DNA from: Halobaculum magnesiiphilum
GTDB lineage: Archaea; Halobacteriota; Halobacteria; Halobacteriales; Haloferacaceae
Length of the DNA stretch: 64,000 nt
Assembly (NCBI RefSeq): GCF_019823105.1
Contig: NZ_CP081958.1
Coordinates: 1,922,001 to 1,986,000 of the forward strand
Reading direction: 5' to 3'
The notes beneath the pieces were generated by a model. It saw nothing but the letters and a program-made list of their open reading frames with translations, was not told the DNA's origin and did no database searches. Made by a program: the position numbers and the translations under genes. Shown piece by piece: positions 39,078-46,829 of the stretch (position 1 is the stretch's first letter; each line of letters opens with the position of its first letter).

Positions 39078-39585
39078 TCAGTTCAGTACGAGGAATCGAT
39101 AGTTCAGCATCGCGGCGAAACAGACCCACGCGAGATACGGGACGAGCAGCGCCGCCGCCCGGCGGTCGACGCGGGCGAACGCGGCGATCGTGCCCGCGAG
39201 CAGGACCGCGAGCGCGACGACGATCGCCAGCGCCGCCGCGATCTCCTGGAGCGCGAAGAACGTCGGCGTCCACGCGACGTTGAGGCCGAACTGGAGAACG
39301 AACGCCCCGAACGCGAGGCTCCGCGCGCACGAGCAGCCACAGCGCCGCGCCCGACAGGGTGAACAGCGCCGTCCAGACGCCGCCGAACAGCCACCCCGGC
39401 GGATAGATCTCGGGCTTCGTCAGCGCCGCGAACCACGCGGAGTCGGGGCCGCCCAGGAAGGCCGGGACCGCGCCGACGACGTTGACCGCGAGGACCAGCG
39501 CGGCGAGGCCGACGAGCCCGTCGAGTCGGTCGTCGAGCCCCGAGATCGGGCCGGCGCGGTCGATCGCGGACGCGGAGTCGGTCAT
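39078..39585 (-). pseudogene. tspO: TspO/MBR-family tryptophan-rich sensory protein, frameshifted
   Basis: Frame 1 from ATG 39585 encodes the first half of TspO: PDSAWFAALTKPEIYPPGWLFG, VWTALFTLSGAALWLLVRA. Then the frame becomes Arg-rich nonsense. In the +1 frame, from 39320 down to TGA at 39078-39080, the second half appears: SLAFGAFVLQFGLNVAWTP, TFFALQEIAAALA, ALLVPYLAWVCFAAMLNYRF, ending LVLN. The switch falls in a GCGCGC run (39323-39328). Adding one GC unit gives WLLVRARSLAFGAF, a seamless 169-residue protein. So a 2-base contraction (a true mutation, phase variation or sequencing error) broke a normal five-helix membrane protein that binds tetrapyrroles. A TATA-like GATTTATCC sits about 27 bases upstream, as for a live gene. 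Confidence 0.85.
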
Positions 39586-39642
39586 CCCGAGCCGATACGC
39601 GCCCGGACGGGATAAATCGGGTCGCCGGTTCCGGGAGCCGAC

Positions 39643-40668
39643 TCAGGCCTCTGCGACGACCGACTCGATGCTGTCGAGCGCCTCTTCCACGTCGTCGCCG
39701 TCGACGTCGAGGTGGGTACACAGCCGGCAGGTGTACTCGCCGAAGGCGCTGAAGGAGACGCCGGCGTCCTTGCAGGCGGTCGACAGCTCCTCGCCGGTCA
39801 GGCCGGCGCCCTCGCTGTCGACCATCACGATGTTGGTGTCCGGCTCCGGCGCCGACAGGCCGTCGATCCCGTTCAGTCCCTCGGCGAGGCGGGCGGCGTT
39901 GGCGTGGTCCTCGGCGAGCCGGTCCACGTTCTCCAGCGCGAGCAGGCCCGGCGCGGCGATCATCCCGGCCTGCCGCATCGCGCCGCCGAACAGCTTCCGG
40001 GTGCGGCGGGCGCGCTGAATGAACTCGGCGTCGCCGGCGAGCACCGACCCGACCGGGGCGCCCAGCCCCTTCGAGAGACAGAACATCACCGAGTCGACGT
40101 GCTCGGTCATCGCCGCTGGCTCGGTGTCGAGCGCGACGCAGGCGTTCAGGAAGCGCGCGCCGTCGAGGTGGACCGAAACGCCGAGGTCGTGGGCGGCCGC
40201 GGCCGCCTCGTCGACGTGCGCCTTCGGGACGGCGACGCCGCCGCGGGAGTTGTGCGTGTTTTCGAGGCACAGCAGCCCCGTGCCGGGGCGGTGGAGGTCC
40301 TCCGCGACGTACCCCTCGCGAACCTGTTCGGGCGTCGGGACGCAGCGGTCGCCGCAGTCGAGGATGCGCGGCTGGACCCCCGAGAGCTGCGGGATGCCGC
40401 CAAGCTCCCACTTGTAGACGTGCGCCTGCTCGTCGCACAGCAGCTCCTGCCCGCGGTCGGTGTGCGTGCGGACGGCGATCTGGTTGCCCATCGTCCCGGA
40501 GGGGACGTACAGGGCGGCCTCGAAGCCGGCGAGGTCGGCCGCGCGCGCCTCCAACTCGTTGACCGTCGGGTCGTCGGCGTACACGTCGTCGCCGACGGCG
40601 GCGTCGCGCGCGGCCTCGCGCATCTCGTCGCCGGGGCGGGTCACCGTGTCCGAACGGAAGTCGATCAT
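39643..40668 (-). CDS. ltaE: Low-specificity L-threonine aldolase (beta-eliminating lyase family)
   Basis: 341 aa PLP enzyme of the GLI1/LtaE family, cleaving L-threonine or L-allo-threonine to glycine and acetaldehyde. The start MIDFRSDTVTRPGDEMREA is the family signature. YVPSGTMGNQIAVRTH holds PLP; ENTHNSRGGVAVP, VHLDGARFLNA (Asp contacting PLP nitrogen) and SVMFCLSKGLGAPVGSVLAG (PLP Lys) follow. ATG 40668 has a CGATATTTC box (reverse complement) about 27 bases upstream. Its stop is 57 bases before tspO, which has its own box. Likely role: glycine supply, complementing the serine/threonine genes elsewhere in the window. Confidence 0.93.
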   Translation of the reverse strand: MIDFRSDTVTRPGDEMREAARDAAVGDDVYADDPTVNELEARAADLAGFEAALYVPSGTMGNQIAVRTHTDRGQELLCDEQAHVYKWELGGIPQLSGVQPRILDCGDRCVPTPEQVREGYVAEDLHRPGTGLLCLENTHNSRGGVAVPKAHVDEAAAAAHDLGVSVHLDGARFLNACVALDTEPAAMTEHVDSVMFCLSKGLGAPVGSVLAGDAEFIQRARRTRKLFGGAMRQAGMIAAPGLLALENVDRLAEDHANAARLAEGLNGIDGLSAPEPDTNIVMVDSEGAGLTGEELSTACKDAGVSFSAFGEYTCRLCTHLDVDGDDVEEALDSIESVVAEA

Positions 40669-41123
40669 ACCTGAGGGTCCGCGCGACGGCGGAAATATCG
40701 AGCGGTCCGACCGTCGATCCGAGGCGAGGTGAGACTGGACCGTTGGGGTGGCACGACCGCGATTCCCGCGGCGCCGACTGCGATTACCGCAGCGACGACC
40801 GCGACTCCCATGGGGACGACCGCGAACGCCCCCGCCGGATCGCGGCCTGCACCTCGCCGCGCTCCTCGCCTCGGTCGCTCCGCTCCCTCGGCTGTGGTGC
40901 TCGCGTCGGTTCGGCTCGCGATCCGGCGGGGGCGTTCAGTCCCACCCGAGGCCCGGACGGGCGTCGTCGCGGCCGGGACTACCCGTGTATCGCGGCGGGT
41001 AGTCGGGGATCGTCGCGTTCGCGTAAACCGGTCGTCGCGTCCGCGGGAACCCGGTCGTGGTGACGACGGAGGGCGAAGCCACGTCCGAGGGATTCACGGC
41101 GCGGCATCGCGAACGTCCACCCA
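40669..41123. other. Long divergent intergenic region with palindromic element
   Basis: 455 bases between divergent ltaE and the alpha/beta-hydrolase gene. It holds the ltaE promoter near 40695 and repeat copy B (40824-40947). The remainder has only arginine-rich shadow frames. The hydrolase start has a GTAAACC stretch at 41025-41031, too far (about 95 bases) for a leaderless start. Confidence 0.5.
40824..40947. repeat. Palindromic intergenic element, copy B
   Basis: Arms 40824-40844 (GAACGCCCCCGCCGGATCGCG) reduced here to their first 20 bases GAACGCCCCCGCCGGATCGC, and 40917-40937, are perfect 21-base inverted repeats with a 72-base core, followed by AGTCCCACCC. The core (GCGCTCCTCGC...GGTCGCT...GGTGCT) aligns with copy A at 12710-12837, and both end TTCAGTCCCACCC. 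Here it lies upstream of both flanking genes, so it is not simply a terminator. Confidence 0.7.
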
Positions 41124-41915
41124 GTGCCGTACGCATCGAACGGGGACGTGGGTCTGTACTACGAGGTCGACGGCGAGGGCGACGACGACCGCGACGTGGA
41201 CGCCGTCGCGTTCTGCGGCGAGATCGGCTACGGCCCCTGGCAGTGGGGGTGGCAACACGCCGCGATCGCCGGGCCGTACCGCGCCGTGGTGCCGGCGACC
41301 CGCGGCACCGGCGACTCGGACGCCCCGCCGGGCCCGTACACGGTCGGCCAACTCGCCGCGGATCTGGACGCCGTGCTCGCGGACGCCGGAGTCCGCGCGG
41401 CCCACGTCGTCGGCGTCGGCCTCGGCGGGATGGTCGCGCTGCACGCCGCGTTACACTCGGGGCGCGTGCGCAAGCTCGCGCTCGTCGGGACGCCCGCCTA
41501 CGGCGACGGGATGAACCCCGATCCCTTGTGGGGCGACCCGGGCGACCCCGCGGCGCTGGAGTCGTCGCTCCGGGCGGCCGTCACCGACGAGTTCCTCGAC
41601 GCGGTGCCCGACGCGGTCGCCCGGATCGTCGAGTGGCGGGCGGCGGAGGACGCCGGCCGCGACGCGTGGGACGCCGCGCGGGCCGCCGTCCGCGGGTTCG
41701 ACCTGTCCGACCGGCTGTACGAGGTGTCGAACGAGGCGCTCGTGCTCCACGGGAGCGAGGACGCGGTGTGCCCGCCGACGAAGGGCGAGGAGCTGGCCGA
41801 GGGGCTGCCCCGCGGGGAGTTCGTCGAGATCGACGGCGCCGGCCACCTCGCCACCGTGGAGGCGAGCCGCGAGGTGAACGACCGGGTCCTCGGCTTTCTC
41901 GACGCGGAGGCGTGA
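41124..41915 (+). CDS. Alpha/beta-hydrolase-fold protein lacking the nucleophile serine
   Basis: 263 aa from GTG 41124. Alpha/beta-hydrolase fold: an N-terminal strand region VGLYYEVDGEG, PATRGTGDSDAPPGPYTV, the elbow region AAHVVGVGLGGMVALHAAL, the acid VLHGSEDAVCPPTKGEELA and the His in IDGAGHLATVE. The elbow should read G-x-S-x-G-G; here it is G-V-G-L-G-G, so the nucleophile Ser is Gly (codon GGC). Asp and His of the triad remain. It may have lost hydrolase activity, or use the fold for binding. A single AGC to GGC change would explain it. Upstream is a long intergenic region; downstream the glutamine amidotransferase gene has its own promoter. Confidence 0.8.
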   Translation: MPYASNGDVGLYYEVDGEGDDDRDVDAVAFCGEIGYGPWQWGWQHAAIAGPYRAVVPATRGTGDSDAPPGPYTVGQLAADLDAVLADAGVRAAHVVGVGLGGMVALHAALHSGRVRKLALVGTPAYGDGMNPDPLWGDPGDPAALESSLRAAVTDEFLDAVPDAVARIVEWRAAEDAGRDAWDAARAAVRGFDLSDRLYEVSNEALVLHGSEDAVCPPTKGEELAEGLPRGEFVEIDGAGHLATVEASREVNDRVLGFLDAEA

Positions 41916-42020
41916 GCAGAGGGGCCGCACGGCTCGGGGGACCCCACCGCGGCGTCGGCGACGCCGGCGGAACTCGGCGGTGGCGCAAACCCTTTGCCCG
42001 AGAACGACCCAGAACCGCCA

Positions 42021-42734
42021 ATGACACGTCTCCGGCTCGCGCTGCTCAACGCGGCCCACGACGGCGCGAACACCGCCCGGAACTTCCGGCGGGAGCTCGA
42101 CGCCGACCTCGCGGAGTTCGACGCGAACGCACGCCAGCTCCCGGACCACTTCGACTTCGACGGCGTGGTCGTCACCGGCTCGCGCTCGTCGGTCTACTGG
42201 GACGAGGAGTGGATCCCGCCGCTGATCGAGTGGACCGCCGAGGCCGCCGAGCGCGGCCTACCGATCCTCGGCGTCTGTTACGGGCATCAGGTGCTCGCGG
42301 AGGCGCTGGGGGGTCGCGTCGGCGGCATGGACGACTTCGAGATCGGGTACAACGAGATCACCCACCGCGGCGACGACGAGCTGTTCGCGGGCATCGACGA
42401 GGAGTTCACCGTCTTCACGACCCACGGCGACGCGGTCGTCGAGCTCCCGCCGGGCGCCGAGCTGCTCGCGGAAAACCAGTTCGGCGTGCACGCGTTCCGC
42501 AAGGGGAGCTGCTGGGGCGTGCAGTTCCACCCCGAGTACGACGTCGAGACCGCCGAGACCGTCACCGAGGGGAAGCGCGACCGCATCGGCGACGAGCGGG
42601 TCGACGAGGTGCTCGCGGAGATCACCCCCGAGCGGTACGACGCCGCCTGCGAGGCGAAGGCGCTGTTCGACAACTTCGCCGCCCACTGCCGCCGCGTGCG
42701 CGACGCGGACTCGAACGCCGAGATCGAGACGTAA
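42021..42734 (+). CDS. Class I glutamine amidotransferase domain protein
   Basis: 237 aa, single GATase1 domain of the GMP-synthase-subunit/YfeJ-like type. Catalytic Cys in ILGVCYGHQVLAEALGG (about residue 86), His and Glu in GVQFHPEYDVE: a complete triad. The VVTGSRSSVYWDEEWIPPL block is the usual region before the Cys. No synthetase domain is attached. It could deliver ammonia to an unknown partner or cleave gamma-glutamyl compounds. The start at 42021 (MTRLRLALLNAAHDGAN) follows an AAACCCTTTGC box 24-35 bases upstream; the earlier ATG at 41994 lies inside it. It does not look like the guaA partner, since no PPase domain gene is near. Confidence 0.85.
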   Translation: MTRLRLALLNAAHDGANTARNFRRELDADLAEFDANARQLPDHFDFDGVVVTGSRSSVYWDEEWIPPLIEWTAEAAERGLPILGVCYGHQVLAEALGGRVGGMDDFEIGYNEITHRGDDELFAGIDEEFTVFTTHGDAVVELPPGAELLAENQFGVHAFRKGSCWGVQFHPEYDVETAETVTEGKRDRIGDERVDEVLAEITPERYDAACEAKALFDNFAAHCRRVRDADSNAEIET

Positions 42735-42824
42735 GCCCGGTTCGATCGTTCCTCCGGACGCACCTCTCCCGTCGTCGTCCGCCCTGTCGAAACCCCTATG
42801 GCCCGCACCGCCGCATCGGCGGAC

Positions 42825-42980
42825 ATGGCAGTTGTCGACACGCTGATCGACGCCGTCGCGGCGAACCCCGGGTTGACGATCATCCTCGTGGTGTTGCTCG
42901 CGCTGGTGTTCGGCGCGTACCTGTTCATCCGGCGGATCGTCGTCAGCGCCGCCGAGGGCTACGATCAGGGGCGGCGGTGA
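42825..42980 (+). CDS. Small single-pass membrane protein
   Basis: 51 aa: MAVVDTLIDAVAANPG, one transmembrane helix (LTIILVVLLALVFGAYLFI), then a basic, hydrophilic tail RRIVVSAAEGYDQGRR. By the positive-inside rule the C-terminus is cytosolic. An in-frame ATG at 42798 is less likely, because the TATA-like CCTATGG sits there, 24-32 bases before ATG 42825. A possible haloarchaeal conserved small membrane protein; no function known. It stands between the amidotransferase and the phosphate permease genes. Confidence 0.6.
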   Translation: MAVVDTLIDAVAANPGLTIILVVLLALVFGAYLFIRRIVVSAAEGYDQGRR

Positions 42981-43102
42981 CCGGCGGCTACGGACGCGGT
43001 CGCGGCCGACGGCGCGGTCGGGCCGGACCGTGGCTCCGACATCGCGGACGGGACCGACCCCGGACCCAACAAGGACTTATCCGCGGGGCCTGACGCCCGG
43101 GT

Positions 43103-44308
43103 ATGGTCGCAGCCGGCACCCTCGCTACGCTTCTGGTCGCCGCGCTCGCGTCGCTGTTCATGGCGTGGGCCATCGGCGCCGGCTCGTCCGGGTCGACGCC
43201 GTTCGCCCCCGCCGTCGGCGCCAACGCCATCTCGGTGATGCGCGCCGGCCTGATCGTCGGCGTGCTCGGCTTCCTCGGCGCGGTGCTGCAGGGCGCCAAC
43301 GTCACGGAGGCCGTCGGGAACGATCTCATCGTCGGCGCCCCGATCACCGCGACGGCCGCCATCGTCGGGCTGATCACCGCCGCCGTGCTCGTCGCGATCG
43401 GCGTGTTCGCCGGCTACCCCATCGCCACCGCGTTCACCGTCACCGGCGCGGTCGTCGGCGTCGGCCTCGCGCTCGGGGGCGACCCGGCGTGGGGGAAGTA
43501 TCGCGAGATCGTGGCGCTGTGGGTCGCGACCCCGTTCGTCGGCGGCTCCATCGCGTACGGTACGGCGCGGCTCCTCCGGGCCGAGCGCGTCCCCGAGCGG
43601 GTCGCCGTGCCGACGCTCGCGGGGCTCGTCGCCGCCCTCGTCGCCAACATCGGCTTCACCGTGCTCGGCCCGCCGGGCGTGCAGCGCTCGATGGCGGGCG
43701 CCGTCGCCGCCGCGCTGCCCGCCGTCGGGGTCGCGGGCGTCGATCTCGGCTGGGTCGCCGTCACGGTCGCGTTCGCGGTCATCGTCGCGCTCGCGCTGTT
43801 TCGCGACATGACGCTCGACGAGGCGCGCGGGCAACGTCGCTTCCTCCTCGTGCTCGGTGGACTCGTCGCCTTCTCCGCCGGCGGATCGCAGGTCGGGCTC
43901 GCGATCGGCCCGCTCGTTCCGCTCCTCGGAGGGGAGGGGGCGGACGTGCAGATCCCCCTCATCGCCGTGCTCGTCGGCGGGGGGCTCGGCCTGCTCGCCG
44001 GCTCGTGGACGGGCGCCCCGCGGATGATCAAGGCGCTCGCGCAGGACTACTCCTCGCTTGGGCCGCGCCGCTCGATCGCCGCGCTCATCCCCAGCTTCGC
44101 CATCGCCCAGACCGCCGTCGCGTTCGGCATCCCCGTCTCGTTCAACGAGATCATCGTGAGCGCGATCATCGGATCGGGGTACGCTGCGGGGGGTGCGGGG
44201 GTGAGCACGCGGAAGATGGCCTACACCGTGCTCGCGTGGATCGGGTCGCTGGCGCTGGCGCTCGGGCTGGGGTACGGGGCGTTCGTCGCGGTGGATGCAG
44301 TGGTGTGA
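43103..44308 (+). CDS. pitA: PiT-family inorganic phosphate permease
   Basis: 401 aa membrane transporter. The first family signature is near the N-terminus (AWAIGAGSSGSTPFAPAVGANAISVMRA, containing GANAIS), with GAVLQGANVTEAVGNDLI after it. The second copy near the C-terminus has MIKALAQDYSSLGPRRSIAALIP...AFGIPVSFNEIIVSAIIGSG. About ten hydrophobic segments and an internal inverted duplication are typical of PiT. It imports phosphate with a cation (H+ or Na+). ATG 43103 has ACTTATCC 27-33 bases upstream. Haloarchaea also use ABC phosphate uptake; no PhoU-like gene is adjacent here. Confidence 0.88.
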   Translation: MVAAGTLATLLVAALASLFMAWAIGAGSSGSTPFAPAVGANAISVMRAGLIVGVLGFLGAVLQGANVTEAVGNDLIVGAPITATAAIVGLITAAVLVAIGVFAGYPIATAFTVTGAVVGVGLALGGDPAWGKYREIVALWVATPFVGGSIAYGTARLLRAERVPERVAVPTLAGLVAALVANIGFTVLGPPGVQRSMAGAVAAALPAVGVAGVDLGWVAVTVAFAVIVALALFRDMTLDEARGQRRFLLVLGGLVAFSAGGSQVGLAIGPLVPLLGGEGADVQIPLIAVLVGGGLGLLAGSWTGAPRMIKALAQDYSSLGPRRSIAALIPSFAIAQTAVAFGIPVSFNEIIVSAIIGSGYAAGGAGVSTRKMAYTVLAWIGSLALALGLGYGAFVAVDAVV

Positions 44309-44456
44309 GTAGTACGACCGAGGCACAGCGGAGCGAACGGCCCCGCCGATTCCGAAGTCGGGCTGCGGTCGCTACTCAGCAGCGGACGGGAGGACATTAC
44401 AAGCGAGAGTCAGCGGCTCTCAGGCGACGCAGATCGATTCGGTGTGCCACCTCCGG

Positions 44457-45839
44457 TCAGTTCTCGATTTCCGCTTCGTCGCCCTCCTCGTCGTCGACCG
44501 CGTAGTACTCCTCGGTGACGGTGACGCGGGCGCGCATGATCCGCGTGTTGTCGACCTCCTCGATGCGGATCTTCACGCCCTCGTATTCGATCTCCTCGCC
44601 CTCCTCGACGAGGCGGCCGGCGCGGTTGAACACGAAGCCGGCGAGCGTCTCGAACTCCTGACCCTCGGGGAGGTCGATCTCTAAGACCTCGTTCACCTCG
44701 TCGATGTTGACCTCGCCGCGCACGAGGACGGTGTTGTCGTCGACGAACTCGAAGGGGACCTCCTCGTCGCCCTCGAGGATCTCGCCGACGATCTCCTCGA
44801 CCATGTCCTCCAGGGTGAGGATCCCCTCGGTGGTGCCGAACTCGTCGATGACGACGACCATCTGCATCCGGGTGTCCTGCATCTCCTCGAGCAGCTCGTC
44901 GGCGTTCTTCGACTCGGGGACGTGCAGCGTCGGCTGGACGACGCCCGCGAGGTCGGTCTCGCCCTCGCCGTAGTAGCGCGCGCGGACCAGATCGCGGATG
45001 TTCACGACGCCGATGATGTTGTCGAGGTTCCCCTCGTAGACGGGGACGCGCTCGTGGTCGGCCTGCACGCACGTCTCGATGGCCTCGTCGATGGAGGCGT
45101 CCTTCGGCACCGCGTTCACGTCGAGCCGGGGGGTCATCACCTCCTTGGCGATCGTCTGGTTGAACCGGAAGATGCGGTCGAGCATCTCCCGCTCCTCCTC
45201 CTCGATGACCCCCTCGCGCTCCCCGGTCTGGATCATGTTCTGGATCTCGTCGCGGGTGACGTAGGAGGTCTCGATGGCCGAGCGACCGCCGGTGACCTTG
45301 TTGATAACGCGGGTGAGGTAGTCGAAGACGACGATGAGCGGGAAGAGGACGTACTCGGAGAGCTTCAGCGGACGGGCGACCCGAAGCGCCCACGACTCGG
45401 TGTTCTCGACGGCGTAGCTCTTGGGCGCCGACTCACCGAACAGGAGCACGAGCGCGGTGATACCGAACGTCGCCGCGATGACGGCCTCCCCCTGGCTCAT
45501 GTAGATGGCGAACAGCCCCGTCGCGATGGAGGACATCGCGATGTTGACGATGTTGTTCCCGACGAGGATCGTCACCAGCAGCCGGTGCGGGTCGTTCTTC
45601 AGCTCCTTGACCGTCTCGGCACCGAGGCGACCGTCCTCGACGAGCTGCTCGACCCGGTGGCCCGCCAGCGAGAACATGGCGATCTCCGAGGAGGAGAAGA
45701 ACGCGGAGAGCATGATGAGCACGACGATCGCGACGGCCCCGCCGACGGTGATCGTGGTGTCGTTGATCGGCACGACGTTCGCGAGCCCGCCGAACTGCGC
45801 GGGTGTACCTACTGGAGCGTGTACCGGCGACAAACCCAT
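44457..45839 (-). CDS. CNNM/CorC-HlyC family membrane protein
   Basis: 460 aa. The DUF21/CNNM transmembrane domain (about residues 25-180) has AIVVLIMLSAFFSSSEIAMF and VGNNIVNIAMSSIATGLFA. Then a CBS pair (about 205-330; VMTPRLDVNAVPKDASIDEA...LDNIIGVVNIRDLV; MQMVVVIDEFGTTEGILTLED), then a CorC_HlyC domain (VLVRGEVNIDEVNEVLEI...FVFNRAGRLVEEGEEI). The family is linked to divalent-cation (Mg, Co) or ion efflux; hemolysin in the name is historical. Start ATG 45839, set by a GCTTAATC box 28-35 bases upstream. A much longer frame running upstream through other genes' antisense strand is rejected. Confidence 0.9.
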   Translation of the reverse strand: MGLSPVHAPVGTPAQFGGLANVVPINDTTITVGGAVAIVVLIMLSAFFSSSEIAMFSLAGHRVEQLVEDGRLGAETVKELKNDPHRLLVTILVGNNIVNIAMSSIATGLFAIYMSQGEAVIAATFGITALVLLFGESAPKSYAVENTESWALRVARPLKLSEYVLFPLIVVFDYLTRVINKVTGGRSAIETSYVTRDEIQNMIQTGEREGVIEEEEREMLDRIFRFNQTIAKEVMTPRLDVNAVPKDASIDEAIETCVQADHERVPVYEGNLDNIIGVVNIRDLVRARYYGEGETDLAGVVQPTLHVPESKNADELLEEMQDTRMQMVVVIDEFGTTEGILTLEDMVEEIVGEILEGDEEVPFEFVDDNTVLVRGEVNIDEVNEVLEIDLPEGQEFETLAGFVFNRAGRLVEEGEEIEYEGVKIRIEEVDNTRIMRARVTVTEEYYAVDDEEGDEAEIEN

Positions 45840-46037
45840 GTGATACGGGGATTTGATTGCCCCCCGGATTAAGCGTTGTCCTCGGACGGCCTGGGGCATC
45901 GTCCGCTCTCCCCACGCCGCCGTCGCCGGTGCCGTCGCCGCCGCGGCAGCCAACGGACGGCGGGAGGCGGCCGCCGCACGGACGCGCCGAGTTCCGCGGG
46001 CGAAGGGATTACCAGATCCGGCGTCGTAGCCCCGGCC
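45840..46037. promoter_or_regulatory. Divergent promoter region, CNNM protein / glutaredoxin
   Basis: Toward the CNNM gene: GCTTAATC (reverse complement of 45867-45874). Toward the glutaredoxin gene: GGATTACC at 46006-46013, 25-32 bases before ATG 46038. Both suit leaderless transcripts. Confidence 0.5.
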
Positions 46038-46307
46038 ATGACAACGTCCGACATCACGCTGTATCGGCTCCAGGCGTGTCCCTACTGCGAGCGCGTCGTT
46101 CGCACGCTCAAGCAGTACGGCCTGGAGTACGAGTCGCGGTTCGTCGAGCCGATGCACTCCGACCGGAACGCGGTCGCCCGGCTTACCGGCAAGCGGTCGG
46201 TGCCCGCTATCCGGGACCAGAACACCGGCGTGACGATGTCGGAATCGGGCAATATCGTGGAGTACCTCGACAACACCTACGGCGACGGCGCCGCGGGGGG
46301 TGCCTGA
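46038..46307 (+). CDS. Glutaredoxin / glutathione-S-transferase N-domain-like protein
   Basis: 89 aa thioredoxin-fold protein. CPYC redox motif at residues 14-17 (RLQACPYCERVVRTL), the cis-Pro region KRSVPAIRD and the C-terminal ESGNIVEYLDNTYG match the glutaredoxin/GST-N fold. Haloarchaea lack glutathione and use gamma-glutamylcysteine, so the physiological thiol is likely different. It directly abuts the next gene (TGA then ATG with no gap), suggesting a joint redox role with the peroxiredoxin-like protein. Start MTTSDITLYR at 46038; the longer frame is an arginine-rich artefact. GGATTACC lies about 25-32 bases upstream. Confidence 0.85.
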   Translation: MTTSDITLYRLQACPYCERVVRTLKQYGLEYESRFVEPMHSDRNAVARLTGKRSVPAIRDQNTGVTMSESGNIVEYLDNTYGDGAAGGA

Positions 46308-46820
46308 ATGGTCGACTTCGACGTCGTCGAGCTTCCGGAAGCGGACCACGTCGCCGTCGGCGAGGAGGCGCCCGACTTCACCCGGCCGCTCGTCGGCGAC
46401 GAGTACTGGACGGACACCGCGCTGTCGGCCCTCGACGGGCCGGTCGCGCTCGTGTTCTTCCCGATGGACGGCGCGTTCCCCGCGACGTACGTCTGGAACG
46501 AGATCCGCGACCGCGGGTGGGGCCACGGCGACACCGACGACGTGACCGTGGCCGGCGTCTCCATCTCCACCCCGTACGAACACAAGACGTTCATCGACGA
46601 ACGCGGGATGGACTACGAGCTGTTCTCGGACCCCTCGGCCGAGGTCGGCGAGCGCTACGGCGCCGTCCAGGACCTCGACGGGATGGCGGGGATCCGCGAG
46701 CACCGCCCCGCCGTGTTCCTCCTGGACGAGGACCACGTCGTCGAGTACGCGTGGGTCGCCGCCGAGTGGCCCGACTTCCCCGACTACGACGAGGTCGAAA
46801 CGCACCTCGAACGCCTGTAA
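46308..46820 (+). CDS. Peroxiredoxin-like (AhpC/TSA fold) protein without cysteine
   Basis: 170 aa. The fold is peroxiredoxin-like: GEEAPDFTRPLVGDEYW, a strand PVALVFFPMDGAFPATYVWNEIRD, VAGVSISTPYEHKTFIDERG, FSDPSAEVGERYGA, REHRPAVFLLDEDHVVEYAWV. The peroxidatic Cys position (the Cys of the usual F-T-x-V-C-T) reads A in FPATYVW, and the whole protein has no Cys. It cannot be a standard thiol peroxidase; it may be an inactive fold or a binding partner of the adjacent CPYC glutaredoxin, with which it is translationally linked. GUG/ATG choice is clear at 46308. Confidence 0.8.
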   Translation: MVDFDVVELPEADHVAVGEEAPDFTRPLVGDEYWTDTALSALDGPVALVFFPMDGAFPATYVWNEIRDRGWGHGDTDDVTVAGVSISTPYEHKTFIDERGMDYELFSDPSAEVGERYGAVQDLDGMAGIREHRPAVFLLDEDHVVEYAWVAAEWPDFPDYDEVETHLERL

Positions 46821-46829
46821 GCAGCGCCC

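Noticed and set aside
40741..41002. Small plus-strand frames before the alpha/beta-hydrolase
   Set aside because: They are arginine/serine-rich readings of the palindromic element and the low-complexity core, with no ribosome or promoter support.
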